A DNA stretch of 64,000 bases from Pseudarthrobacter cellobiosi (GTDB taxonomy: Bacteria > Actinomycetota > Actinomycetes > Actinomycetales > Micrococcaceae). The position numbers and the translations under genes were made by a program. Numbering within the stretch: position 1 is the stretch's first letter; the number at the start of each line of letters is the position of its first letter. The stretch covers positions 101,923 to 165,922 of the forward strand of contig NZ_JAMXBJ010000046.1 of the NCBI RefSeq assembly GCF_023913755.1, read 5' to 3'. This document shows positions 17,540-25,655 of the stretch, piece by piece. Below the pieces are notes generated by a model. That model saw only the letters and a program-made list of their open reading frames with translations, was not told the DNA's origin and made no database searches.

Positions 17540-18574
17540 ATGACGGGAAACCTCTACCGGGGCCAGGCCGGGCTGCCGTTCTCCTCCACCCTGCGCGTCT
17601 ACGAACCGCTGGAAGCCTTCCCGGAAGGACAGCGGGAGGCCATCCGGACCGCCGGTGCCCGCACAGCCTCCCGGGCCGCCGTCGAAAACGCCGAACTGCT
17701 GGCCTCGCTGGGCCGGATCACCCGCTCCGGTGGTGACCCGTTCCCCACCGGGCGGACGGACCTGGTCCGCGTCACCAGCATTCCCGGTGTACCCCCCGGG
17801 CGGACGCCGCAGCCAGGAACGCCCGACGCCGGTGCTGCCGCCGGCCCCGGTGGTGCTGCCGGCCCGGGTGCCGAGGCCGGGGTGGGTACCGAGTCAGGCT
17901 TGGGTACCGGGATAGGCGCCGGTTCCGACCTTGGGCCTGACGCTGGGGGCGACGGCGGGCGTGACGCTGGGTCCGGGCGCGTCCTGCTGTACTGCCCCAG
18001 CCAGCTGGTCCTGCGCGCCGGCCTCGCCGCCAATGCCCTCATGGAAGGCATCCACGGCCCGCTGGCCGAGATGCTGATTCCGGAAGAGCAGCGGGACAAG
18101 CACCAGGAACGCATTGACCAGGTCAAAGCACGTGACGGCGCCATCCGCGTGCATACCCGCGCCTCCACGTGGGGCATCCCCTTCAGCTGGTTCTCACTGT
18201 TTATGGAAGGCGACCATAAGGACGTGGTGGAATCAGGCGGGCGCATCCTCACCGTCAGGGTGTGGGCTCCCATCACCGAAGCCATGGAGCGGGCCCGGTA
18301 CGCCGTAGCCCACCTGGCATTGGCCGCCCCGGACCTGGACATGCTGGACGACCTCGCCCAGCTGACCGAATGGCTGGAGCTGTTCCACATCAATTCCATG
18401 GTGGAACTCGACTATGGCGCCGTGGCGGACAAGGTGTACCCGGACGAGTCGCCGATGGACATCAGGCTGGGCATCGAATGCCTGGCAGAAGGCGACATGA
18501 CGGGCGCCGCGGCGGCCTACCGCAGGCTGGCCTCCCGCTGGATTCCCATCCGGCAACTCGCCCGCGCGTCCTGA
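17540..18574 (+). CDS. Conserved protein of unknown function with Gly-rich insert
   Basis: 344 aa, ATG at 17540 after AGGAAGGGAA. I do not recognise a characterised function; the layout resembles actinobacterial proteins of the DUF8083 type. No signal peptide or membrane segment. Residues 1-85 start MTGNLYRGQAGLPFSSTLRVYEPLEAF. Residues about 90-150 are a Gly/Ala/Pro low-complexity stretch (AAGPGGAAGPGAEAGVGTES). The C-terminal half is well ordered (LLYCPSQLVLRAGLAANALMEG, ASTWGIPFSWFSLF, VWAPITEAMERARYAVAHL). Likely transcribed with xth. The low-complexity insert may vary between strains. Confidence 0.75.
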   Translation: MTGNLYRGQAGLPFSSTLRVYEPLEAFPEGQREAIRTAGARTASRAAVENAELLASLGRITRSGGDPFPTGRTDLVRVTSIPGVPPGRTPQPGTPDAGAAAGPGGAAGPGAEAGVGTESGLGTGIGAGSDLGPDAGGDGGRDAGSGRVLLYCPSQLVLRAGLAANALMEGIHGPLAEMLIPEEQRDKHQERIDQVKARDGAIRVHTRASTWGIPFSWFSLFMEGDHKDVVESGGRILTVRVWAPITEAMERARYAVAHLALAAPDLDMLDDLAQLTEWLELFHINSMVELDYGAVADKVYPDESPMDIRLGIECLAEGDMTGAAAAYRRLASRWIPIRQLARAS

Positions 18575-18604
18575 CCGAGGCTTCCTGGATCAGATGCGGC
18601 GCAG

Positions 18605-18630
18605 CGCCTCCTCAGGAAGGAGGCGGCGCC
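18605..18630. terminator. Weak hairpin between convergent genes
   Basis: CGCCTCCT (18605-18612) pairs with AGGAGGCG (18618-18625) around a 5-base loop. No T-run follows on either strand and it overlaps the regulator stop, so the call is tentative. Confidence 0.3.
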
Positions 18631-19664
18631 GTCGTACGCCTGATGATGAGTTGGTGGGGCGCGACGGCGGACCGGACCGCCCCGGCTGTGCCGTCCAGTT
18701 CATCGATGAGCATCTTGGTGGCCAGCTCGGCCTGTTCGTCGGGCCGTTGTCCCACTGTGGTCAGGCCCATCGCGTCGGCGAAATCGTGGTCATCGATGCC
18801 CACCACCGAGAGGTCCTCAGGGACCCGCACGCCTACGCGTGTGGCCTCGAAGATGACGCCCATAGCCATTTCGTCGGAGGCGCAGAAGATGGCGGTTGGT
18901 TTGGGGCCTGACCGGGCCCAGAGGCGCCGGAAGGCCTCCTGGCCGCTGCGGACCGTGAAGTCTCCCCATTCGTCCCACTCGGGGCGGGTGGGCAGCCCGG
19001 CTCCTGCCATGACGTCCTTGAAAGCCAGGATCCGCACGCGGGGAACGTCGAAGTTAAGGTCCGTTTCGTCGTCGCCGTGCAGGAGGGCAATGTCGCGGTG
19101 ACCGAGGTCGATCAGGTGCCGGACGGCGGTGGATGCAGCGGCGTAGTCGTCGATGCCGATGTACGCGCACTCCTCCACATGACCGCCCACCACGATCAGC
19201 GGGATATCAATCTTCTGGAGGTGGTCCAGTTCGTCGTGGCTCAACGCCATACAAAGGACAAGCAAGGCGTCAATCTGCTTGTAAACCATGGTCTTGCTGA
19301 ACAGGCGCTCACGGTTGCTGCCGTGACCGCCCAGGTTAAAGAGGGAAAGGTTGTAGTGGCGGGCGTGAAGTTCGCGGTCCGCGCCCTCGATGGCCTTGGA
19401 GAAGAACCAGCGGCTCACGAACGGGGCCAGCACGCCGATGGTCTTGGTGCGGCCGGTGGCCAGTCCTGACGCCGACGACGACGCCACGTAACCCAAAGCC
19501 CCCGCCACCTCGAGGATCTTCTCCCGGGTAGCGGGTGAAACCCTGGGCAGCCCGCGAACGGCCCGGGAAACGGTGGCGGTGGATACGCCGGCGGCCGCTG
19601 CCACGTCCTCAATGCTGACGCCGCTGTGGCCACCCCGTTGAGACCTTTCAGCCATGCGTGCCAC
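18612..19664 (-). CDS. LacI-family regulator of the alpha-glucoside transporter
   Basis: 350-aa repressor with helix-turn-helix SIEDVAAAAGVSTATVSRAVRG at residues 17-38 and hinge LGYVASSSASGLATGRT. The sugar-binding domain contains YIGIDDYAAASTAVRHLIDLGHRDIALLHG and VVGIDDHDFADAMGLTTVGQ. It lies 115 bp downstream of the aglEFG-type permeases on the same strand, so it is probably the local regulator. A core AAGCGTTT, matching the AANCGNTT half-site rule of the family, sits at the aglE promoter. It converges on the gene ending at 18574 with an 8-bp stem at 18605-18625 between them. Confidence 0.85.
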   Translation of the reverse strand: MARMAERSQRGGHSGVSIEDVAAAAGVSTATVSRAVRGLPRVSPATREKILEVAGALGYVASSSASGLATGRTKTIGVLAPFVSRWFFSKAIEGADRELHARHYNLSLFNLGGHGSNRERLFSKTMVYKQIDALLVLCMALSHDELDHLQKIDIPLIVVGGHVEECAYIGIDDYAAASTAVRHLIDLGHRDIALLHGDDETDLNFDVPRVRILAFKDVMAGAGLPTRPEWDEWGDFTVRSGQEAFRRLWARSGPKPTAIFCASDEMAMGVIFEATRVGVRVPEDLSVVGIDDHDFADAMGLTTVGQRPDEQAELATKMLIDELDGTAGAVRSAVAPHQLIIRRTTAPPPS

Positions 19665-19779
19665 CGTTTCCCCTCATGGGCTCAAACTTAATATCCGCTA
19701 TGCATTTGCCCCCAAGCCATGCTAGGTTGCGGGCCGTCCGACGTCACAGTGTTACCTGCTTGCCTCCCCTTGCATCCGG

Positions 19780-20757
19780 TCAGCCCTTGAGGCCGCCGGC
19801 CAGGAGACCCCGGACAAAGTAGCGCTGCAGGCCGAAGAACACAGCGAGCGGCACAATGATCGACACGAACGCAGCCGCAGGGTTCAGGTAGTCCCTGTTT
19901 CCCCGGGTACCGGAGATCTCGGCGAGCCGTTGGGTGATGGGCGCTACGTCTGCCGTTCCACCGGAGAACACCAATGCCACCAGCAGGTCATTCCAGACCC
20001 ACAGGAACTGGAAGATTGCCAGGGATGCCAGAGCCGGCACGGACAACGGCAGGATGATCCGCCAGAAAATGGTGGTGTGTCCTGCCCCGTCCACCTTCGC
20101 GGCCTCGATAACTTCGCCCGGGATCTCCGAGATGAAGTTATGCAGCAGGAAGATGCCCAACGGGAGCCCGAACATCGTGTGGGCGATCCAGAGCTGGGTA
20201 TAGGAACCCGGCGGAATCTGAAGCACCTGGGTGAACAGCGTCAGCAGCGGAATGAGGGCCATCTGCAGCGGGATGATCTGCAGCGCGAAAACGATAATGA
20301 ACGCCCATTCGCGGCCTTTGAAGTTGCCCCACGCGAACATGTAGGCCGCCATGGAGGCGAGCACCAGGACAAAGACGGTTACCGGGATGACAATCGCCAG
20401 GGAATTGACGAAGTACTGCGAAAGGTTTGCCGACTGCGATCCCGCCGCTGCCGTGACATCGACGTAATTCTTAAAGGTGAAATCCCAGTCCGCAAAAAAG
20501 TTCCACCAGCCATCCGAACGCGGGCCCACCTGCTTGGCCGCCGGACGGATGGAGGACACCAGGAGACCGAACGTGGGCACGGTCCAGATCGTCGCAATGA
20601 TCACGGCGGCCGCGGTGGCCCACCGTGAGGTCAGCTTGGTCTTGACCCGCCGCATGATCGGCGCGGAATCCTCCGGGGTCGCCGGACGGACCTTGTCTTT
20701 GCGTGACTGGGTCCGGGAAGTGTTGGCCGCCTCATCCGGCGCTGGCATCACGGTCAT
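19780..20757 (-). CDS. aglG: ABC alpha-glucoside permease, AglG type
   Basis: 325-aa MalG-class inner-membrane subunit. About 45 polar residues precede the first span AAAVIIATIWTVPTFGLLVSSI; six spans are predicted. A long extracytoplasmic stretch with FFADWDFTFKNYVDV after span 1 is typical of AglG. The EAA loop EAAKVDGAGHTTIFWRIILP lies near residue 225. Start overlaps the AglF stop by 4 bp. Substrates in the characterised system (Sinorhizobium AglEFGK) are sucrose, maltose and trehalose; which of these applies here is not visible. Confidence 0.85.
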   Translation of the reverse strand: MTVMPAPDEAANTSRTQSRKDKVRPATPEDSAPIMRRVKTKLTSRWATAAAVIIATIWTVPTFGLLVSSIRPAAKQVGPRSDGWWNFFADWDFTFKNYVDVTAAAGSQSANLSQYFVNSLAIVIPVTVFVLVLASMAAYMFAWGNFKGREWAFIIVFALQIIPLQMALIPLLTLFTQVLQIPPGSYTQLWIAHTMFGLPLGIFLLHNFISEIPGEVIEAAKVDGAGHTTIFWRIILPLSVPALASLAIFQFLWVWNDLLVALVFSGGTADVAPITQRLAEISGTRGNRDYLNPAAAFVSIIVPLAVFFGLQRYFVRGLLAGGLKG

Positions 20758-21719
20758 CGAATTTCCCTTTGCTGACGGAGTACGCGGGCGTTGTAGACCA
20801 CGATTGGCAGGACGAGGAGGAACAGGATGAGGGCAAGTGCTGCGCCCCTGCCCGGTTCGCCGGCACGGAAGGCCTGCGTGTACATCTCGTTGGCGACCAC
20901 TGAGGTGTCATAGTTGCCCGCCGTCATGGTGCGGACAATGTCGAAGACCTTCAGCGTGGCTATGGTGATGGTTGTCAGCACCACCACCAAAGCACCCCGG
21001 ATGCCGGGAACGGTCACATTGCGAAACTGCTCCCAGGCGTTGGCTCCGTCGAGGCGCGCGGCCTCAACCAGTTCCATCGGAACGCCCTTGATGGCAGCAG
21101 AGAGGATCACCATGGCAAAGCCTGTTTGGATCCAAACCATCACGATGATGAGGAAGACGGTGTTTTCCGGGGCATCGAGGAGGAACTGCTTGGGATCCAT
21201 TCCCAGCATGACCCGCAGAGCGTTAATAACGCCCGTCTGTTCGATGCCGGGGCCGCGGTAGTCGTAGACGAGCTTCCAGATGATGCCGGCGCCAACGAAT
21301 GAGATGGCCATCGGCATAAAGACCAGGGCTTTGAGGACCTTTTCGCCGCGGGCTTTGTCGATGAACACCGCGTAAGCGAGGCCGAAACCGGTGGAAAGGA
21401 ACGGCACCAGCACCGTCCAAATGACAGTGTTTCGCAGCGTAACCAGCGCCTCGGGCTGCGTGAACATCCAGACGAAGTTATCGACTCCGTTTGGTTGTCC
21501 GGAGGCATTCGTGAATGCCAGGAACGACGTCTGAACTGCGGGATAGACCAAGCCCACCAGCATCAGGATTGCCGCTGGCGCCAAAAAGCCAACGATCGTC
21601 AGTTTGTCTTTGACTGATTTGGGAGCCCTGTCCACAATCAGCATGATCAGCCCAATTAGCGCGGCAAAGACCGCTAAGGCGATAAAAACTTGAAGAAACT
21701 TTCCTCCAAGAAACTCCAT
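20754..21719 (-). CDS. aglF: ABC alpha-glucoside permease, AglF type
   Basis: 321-aa MalF-class subunit. The ATG at 21719 is chosen for its GGAGG ribosome site (21726-21730) rather than an in-frame start 48 bp upstream. A first span FLQVFIALAVFAALIGLIMLIV is followed by VGFLAPAAILMLVGLVYPAV and four more. The EAA loop reads EAARLDGANAWEQFRNVTVP near residue 245. Coupled by ATGA overlap to AglG. Lies 92 bp after the binding-protein gene. Confidence 0.85.
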   Translation of the reverse strand: MEFLGGKFLQVFIALAVFAALIGLIMLIVDRAPKSVKDKLTIVGFLAPAAILMLVGLVYPAVQTSFLAFTNASGQPNGVDNFVWMFTQPEALVTLRNTVIWTVLVPFLSTGFGLAYAVFIDKARGEKVLKALVFMPMAISFVGAGIIWKLVYDYRGPGIEQTGVINALRVMLGMDPKQFLLDAPENTVFLIIVMVWIQTGFAMVILSAAIKGVPMELVEAARLDGANAWEQFRNVTVPGIRGALVVVLTTITIATLKVFDIVRTMTAGNYDTSVVANEMYTQAFRAGEPGRGAALALILFLLVLPIVVYNARVLRQQREIR

Positions 21720-21811
21720 TGCCCAACCTCCGTGGTGTGCGTGGATTAGTTTGTTCGGTATCAACATTGCGCCCTTGGGACTTGTTGTCCCAAGGGCGCG
21801 ATGCGAGGAGG

Positions 21812-23152
21812 TTAGCTCTTAGGCCAGCTGCCTTCGATGCTGTCGGCAACCTGCTGGGCGGGAGTGCCGTTGATCCATGCAACGATGCCCTTCCAGAAGG
21901 AGTTGGAGCCTACGGCGCCGGGCATCAGGTCAGAGCCGTCGAAGCGGAAGACGGTGTCCGGATCCTGGAGCAGGGCGATGGACTGCTTGTCGAGTTCCGT
22001 CTGTGCGTTTGCCGGGTCAAGGCCCTTGTTGGCGCTGATGCTGCCGCCGAGTTTGACGCGGTTGTTGGCGAACTCGGCACTGGCCAGGTAGGCCTGGAAT
22101 GCCTGGACCTCGGGGGTGTCCTTGTAAGCGCCCACCATCTCGCCGCCGCCGGTGATTGCCTGGCCCTTGCTGGCGTCAACGGGAGGCGTCATGAAGGCCC
22201 AGACGTCGCCCTCGGGAGCCACAACGGTCCCTTCCGGCCAGTTGGCTGCCTGGAAGTTGGCCTGGTGGTGCATGGCGCACTGGCCATCGAGGACAGGCTG
22301 ACCTGCCTGCGCGAAGCCTGTTGTCAGGATGGAGCGCACATCGCCGAAGCCGCCGTTGACGTACTTAGAGTCAAGGAGGATCTCGCCGGTCTTGTTCATG
22401 GCATCCACGATCTTGGGATCGTTGAAGGGGATCTCATGGGTCACCCACTGGTCATACACTTCGGGGCCCTGGGCGCGGAGGACAACGTCCTCGACCCAGT
22501 CGGTGCCGGGCCAGCCGGTCGCTTCGCCGGATTCGAAACCTGCACACCAGGGCTTCATGGCGCCGTCATCAGCGATCTTCGACGACAGTGTCATCATTTC
22601 GTCCCAGGTCTTTGGAACTTCCCAGCCCTTGTCCTTGAACGTATTCGGGGCGTACCAGACGTAACCCTTGACGTTCGCGAGCATCGGTGCCGCGTAGAAG
22701 GTCCCGTCCACCGTGCCGTACTTCTTCCAGTCAGCGGACCAGTTCTTGTCCACAAGATCCGAGACTGCCTTCGGAGCCGGCTTCAGGCCGCCTGCCTTGG
22801 CCTGATCGGCCAGGAGGCCTGGCTGCGGGAAGATGGCGAGGTCCGGGGCGTTTCCTGCCTTGGCCCGGACACCGATCTGGGTCTCGAATTCCTTGCTGCC
22901 CTCGTATTTGATGGTTGCGCCGGTGCATTCCTCAAACGTTGCCCAGGCGGTTTCCAGGTTGGTAGCTTCGATGTCCACGATGGTGGAGTAGACGGAGACG
23001 GTCTTGCCGTCGTGCTTGCCGTAACTCTCGTAGGCAGAACAGTCGCTGCCGGTGGTGGTGCCGCCACCGCCACCGCCGGGACTACATGCCGTCAGGGACA
23101 GCGCCAGAATTCCGGTGGCAGCAACCGGAAGCAGGTATTTGCGGTTTTTCAT
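21812..23152 (-). CDS. aglE: ABC alpha-glucoside-binding lipoprotein, AglE type
   Basis: 446-aa extracellular solute-binding lipoprotein. Signal peptide ends in LTAC (Cys about 23) followed by a Gly/Thr spacer. The sequence VSVYSTIVDIEATNLETAWATFEECTG and the Trp-rich YVWYAPNTFKDKGWEVPKTWDEM and WPGTDWVEDVVLR match the AglE group rather than the CebE group. First gene of the importer operon, with its own promoter region at 23221-23267. No dedicated ATPase gene is present, so the shared sugar ATPase (MsiK type) is presumed. Confidence 0.87.
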   Translation of the reverse strand: MKNRKYLLPVAATGILALSLTACSPGGGGGGTTTGSDCSAYESYGKHDGKTVSVYSTIVDIEATNLETAWATFEECTGATIKYEGSKEFETQIGVRAKAGNAPDLAIFPQPGLLADQAKAGGLKPAPKAVSDLVDKNWSADWKKYGTVDGTFYAAPMLANVKGYVWYAPNTFKDKGWEVPKTWDEMMTLSSKIADDGAMKPWCAGFESGEATGWPGTDWVEDVVLRAQGPEVYDQWVTHEIPFNDPKIVDAMNKTGEILLDSKYVNGGFGDVRSILTTGFAQAGQPVLDGQCAMHHQANFQAANWPEGTVVAPEGDVWAFMTPPVDASKGQAITGGGEMVGAYKDTPEVQAFQAYLASAEFANNRVKLGGSISANKGLDPANAQTELDKQSIALLQDPDTVFRFDGSDLMPGAVGSNSFWKGIVAWINGTPAQQVADSIEGSWPKS

Positions 23153-23220
23153 GCTGAGGACTCCTCGGTGAGTTACAGAACTTCAACAGGTGAGACTAAG
23201 GTGACCGACATCTTCACGTG

Positions 23221-23267
23221 GTGTGAATCACACACTAATCAGGCTCCGGCAAGGAATGCAAGCGTTT
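23221..23267 (-). promoter_or_regulatory. aglE promoter with two palindromic elements
   Basis: On the minus strand TTGCAT (23256-23261) and TAGTGT (23232-23237) are 18 bp apart and form a plausible promoter. AAGCGTTT (23260-23267), the LacI-family AANCGNTT core, overlaps the -35. The perfect 13-bp palindrome GTGTGAATCACAC (23221-23233) overlaps the -10 and likely start site. Two repressor sites, or one repressor and one global regulator, are possible. Confidence 0.6.
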
Positions 23268-23395
23268 ACATGCGGTTGTGTCCGAAAAGATATCTAGGCC
23301 CAGTCCACGGGCGTTTGACGCCGCAGCGTTGTCGTTCGAGGCGCTAAGATGCCCTCGACTCAGTGTTCTCATGCCCGCAGGCTGCACAAAGGAAT

Positions 23396-23441
23396 GGGCG
23401 CCGCGCTCCCTGGGGAGCGCGGCGCCCGATAAGGCCTTTTT
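23396..23441. terminator. Strong GC-rich hairpin between aglE and the 52-aa gene
   Basis: Perfect 15-bp arms 23396-23410 and 23413-23427 (GGGCGCCGCGCTCCC and its complement). On the plus strand CCTTTTTGG follows at 23435-23443; on the minus strand ATTCCTTTG follows. Its place 38 bp beyond the stop of the 52-aa gene suggests it ends that minus-strand transcript. Confidence 0.75.
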
Positions 23442-23464
23442 GGGGCATGCCCCACTGATTTGGC

Positions 23465-23623
23465 CTACTTGCCGCCCTTGAACAATCCCGCGATTCTGGC
23501 GCCGAGGCTCTTGACGAACTGCTTGACGTTGTCAATGGCTTCGCCGGCGAACTTCCTGGCCTTTTCAGCAGCGCCTTCGATTCCGTGTTTGGGTGCTTCG
23601 GTGCCGGTTACTTCTTCGCTCAT
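23465..23623 (-). CDS. Small 52-aa basic/amphipathic protein
   Basis: Too short for most gene finders but convincing: ATG at 23623 preceded by AAAGGAG seven bases upstream, and a terminator just after the stop. The product starts MSEEVTGTEAPKHGIEG and continues as an amphipathic helix AAEKARKFAGEAIDNVKQFVKSLGARIAGLFKGGK. The pattern recalls stress-induced CsbD-like or LEA-like helices, but no family can be named. It lies 212 bp downstream of the Asp23/AmaP cluster on the same strand and may belong to the same response. Confidence 0.75.
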   Translation of the reverse strand: MSEEVTGTEAPKHGIEGAAEKARKFAGEAIDNVKQFVKSLGARIAGLFKGGK

Positions 23624-23834
23624 GTTGTTCTCCTTTAGTTGACCGGCATTCCAGCCGGCCGGTGAGACCCTCCGCCAGGCGAGGACCGCCGGGCAGGGAT
23701 GACCAGCTGTCCCCGCATCACCTTACGGCCAGGAAGCGCGCACCATTCACCAACAGGGTCGTTTCGGGTCACTTGGCCACCTTGACATGACGCGGAGGGC
23801 ATCCATGCCCTATGGGTCGTCCCCTTCAGAGCAG

Positions 23835-24446
23835 CTAACGGACGCGTTCGGCCCGGCTGAACCGTGTCCTGGCCCCGGCACCGATGTGGATCAGGACCGG
23901 CGTCTGCTTGCCCACGACTTGGTCCAGGGCGTCCACCAGGGCAGAGACCTCGGCCGCCAGAAGGTGCGGCGCCACGCCCTGGCGCGGCTGGAGCCGGATT
24001 TTCAAGGCGGGGCTGCCCTGGACATCGTAGGTTGCCACCGTGGCACCCGCCAGGTCGGGCCGTTCAGCCAAGGCGTGCTTCAACGCCTGCTCGGCTACTC
24101 CCCCGCTGATCCGCACATCCCCGGCCACTGTCCCGGGATCGTACTCGGCCACCAGCAGGTTGCTCCGGCCTTTGCCCTGCTGCGCGATCCAGGCAACCAT
24201 CAGGCCGATCAGAACCACCAGGGCAAGCGCCATCACAATCCAGAGCCAGCTTTCCGGACGTCCCGGAAAGCGGGTGTTGTCGAAGGACTGGTTGACGCTG
24301 CGCCAGGCCGCGCCGGACCAGGCATGCCACCAGGTTCCCACGGGCGGAACCGTGGCCAGCAGGACGAGCAGGATGCCCACGGCGAGCAGCTTGAGACCGA
24401 GGAGGCCCAGCAGGATCCTGTTGAGGAGCGAGGGTGTGGCCGTCAT
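23835..24446 (-). CDS. amaP: AmaP-like alkaline-shock membrane anchor
   Basis: 203-aa membrane protein, last in a run of five overlapping genes. Two spans are visible: ILLGLLGLKLLAVGILLVLLATV (about residues 11-33) and SWLWIVMALALVVLIGLMVAW (about 66-86). Between them is an external loop rich in Trp. The cytoplasmic tail of about 110 residues (DVRISGGVAEQALKHALAERPDL, LLAAEVSALVDALDQVVG) resembles an Asp23 module. In staphylococci AmaP tethers Asp23 to the membrane. Start overlaps the upstream stop by 4 bp. Confidence 0.75.
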   Translation of the reverse strand: MTATPSLLNRILLGLLGLKLLAVGILLVLLATVPPVGTWWHAWSGAAWRSVNQSFDNTRFPGRPESWLWIVMALALVVLIGLMVAWIAQQGKGRSNLLVAEYDPGTVAGDVRISGGVAEQALKHALAERPDLAGATVATYDVQGSPALKIRLQPRQGVAPHLLAAEVSALVDALDQVVGKQTPVLIHIGAGARTRFSRAERVR

Positions 24447-25090
24447 GCTCCAATTACTCCTACGGTGGAAATGTTGACGCGGACGTCAGGCAACGGGACC
24501 AGTGACATCCCGCTGAGTTCGGCCTGGACCGCGGCCAATACCATCGCTTCGGCCACGGGAACCCCTGACGTGGGGCGCACGTTCACGATGACCTGCCGCC
24601 GGGACACCACCACCATGACCTGTTCCGGGGTGACATTGGCGGCGAGCCGTGCGCTGCGCGCCAGGGCGGAGGCGATGACTTCGTCATCGACCACCACAGC
24701 GGACGAAGATCCGGTGCCGTTCAGCACGTGCCGGGCGAGTCGTCCCGGCAGGATGGCGTTGAGTAGGAAAAACAGTCCCACCATGGCGACGACGGCGCCA
24801 CTGGCACCGAGTAGCAACGGCGGGATACCCGCCGGCAGGGCAACGATGCGCTCCGCCGCCAGCTGTGGTTCGATCAGCCAGGCCGGCTGTCCAATGGCGT
24901 GCACGGCCGCTTCGAGAAGACCGTAGCCGGCCAGCCCCATCACCAGGACAGCCGCCATTGTTGCCACCGCTGCCCGGGTGGAATGCGTTTCCCGGTAGAC
25001 GACCCTGCGCATATCAGGTTGCGCCTGGGCCCGGGCGCGGCTTGCTGGCCTCGAATCCGCCAGGTCCCCGTCAACTGATCCGCCGCTCAC
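24443..25090 (-). CDS. DUF6286-type membrane protein of the Asp23 cluster
   Basis: 215 aa. A polar N-tail precedes two spans (AAVATMAAVLVMGLAGYGLLEA and PLLLGASGAVVAMVGLFFLLNAIL) and a soluble C-terminal domain of about 95 residues, with VVVDDEVIASALARSARLAANVTPEQVMVVVSRRQVIVNVRPTSG cut here into its visible parts: an Asp23-like beta-alpha pattern. ATGA overlaps link it to both neighbours. Function unknown; most likely a second membrane anchor or an assembly partner in the same complex. Confidence 0.65.
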   Translation of the reverse strand: MSGGSVDGDLADSRPASRARAQAQPDMRRVVYRETHSTRAAVATMAAVLVMGLAGYGLLEAAVHAIGQPAWLIEPQLAAERIVALPAGIPPLLLGASGAVVAMVGLFFLLNAILPGRLARHVLNGTGSSSAVVVDDEVIASALARSARLAANVTPEQVMVVVSRRQVIVNVRPTSGVPVAEAMVLAAVQAELSGMSLVPLPDVRVNISTVGVIGA

Positions 25091-25467
25091 TGGACCCTGC
25101 CTCCCTCGATCGGCTTAACGCCACTGATACGGATATCTACCCTGCTCAGACGGGCGCCGCTGAGGGCCGTGACCGTCGAAAGGATCCTGGCTTTAGCATC
25201 GACCGTCCGGTCCCAAATGGATCCGCCGAACGCGGCGACCCGGCCTGCGTCCCTGAGCACGGTGGCCAGCGGCGGGATCCTGATAGGTGACACCAGCGAC
25301 AAAGCCAGCAGGCCGTCGTCGTCCGTCCAGTCCGCCCGGACATCGTGGGGATCCACACCGAGGGCCTCCGCGGCCGCCGTCCTGGCAAGGCTGGTCAGGG
25401 CCTGCGTGCTGATGCGGTTGTGTCCGCTCAGGACCTGCCCGGGGACGGAAGGTGCCACTGACGTCAT
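25087..25467 (-). CDS. Asp23-like small protein
   Basis: 126 aa. The ATG at 25467 overlaps the previous stop (ATGA), which decides the start. Soluble, no signal peptide. NRISTQALTSLARTAAAEALGVDP and VTALSGARLSRVDIRISGVKP follow the Asp23 layout (two helices and a C-terminal strand) although overall identity to the first gene of the operon is low. It may be a diverged Asp23 paralogue. Function inferred only from the cluster. Confidence 0.6.
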   Translation of the reverse strand: MTSVAPSVPGQVLSGHNRISTQALTSLARTAAAEALGVDPHDVRADWTDDDGLLALSLVSPIRIPPLATVLRDAGRVAAFGGSIWDRTVDAKARILSTVTALSGARLSRVDIRISGVKPIEGGRVQ

Positions 25468-25655
25468 GACGAGGAGCGCCGGCCGATGATGGCATCCAAG
25501 ACGCCGCGCAGGTCCAGTTTCCCTTCCGCAGCGCGGCCCAGGAGGGCGCCGATGGCCATAAAGAGGAGCGAGACCAGGAAGCCCCACAGCCCGAACTGGA
25601 AGGACATAAACGCCACGAAGGCGCCCATGGCGATCCCCACAACGGTCAGATTCAC
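25464..25655 (-). CDS. Small membrane protein, DUF2273-like
   Basis: 63 aa. Two tightly packed hydrophobic segments (VVGIAMGAFVAFMSFQFGLWGF and LVSLLFMAIGALLG) followed by a charged tail EGKLDLRGVLDAIIGRR. Such proteins accompany Asp23 and AmaP in many Firmicutes and Actinobacteria. Overlaps its neighbours by 4 bp on both sides, so it is strictly coupled to them. Confidence 0.7.
   Translation of the reverse strand: MNLTVVGIAMGAFVAFMSFQFGLWGFLVSLLFMAIGALLGRAAEGKLDLRGVLDAIIGRRSSS

Noticed and set aside
23796-23811. Terminator after the AmaP-like gene (AGGGCAT/ATGCCCT)
   Set aside because: Two-base loop and no T-run on the relevant strand.
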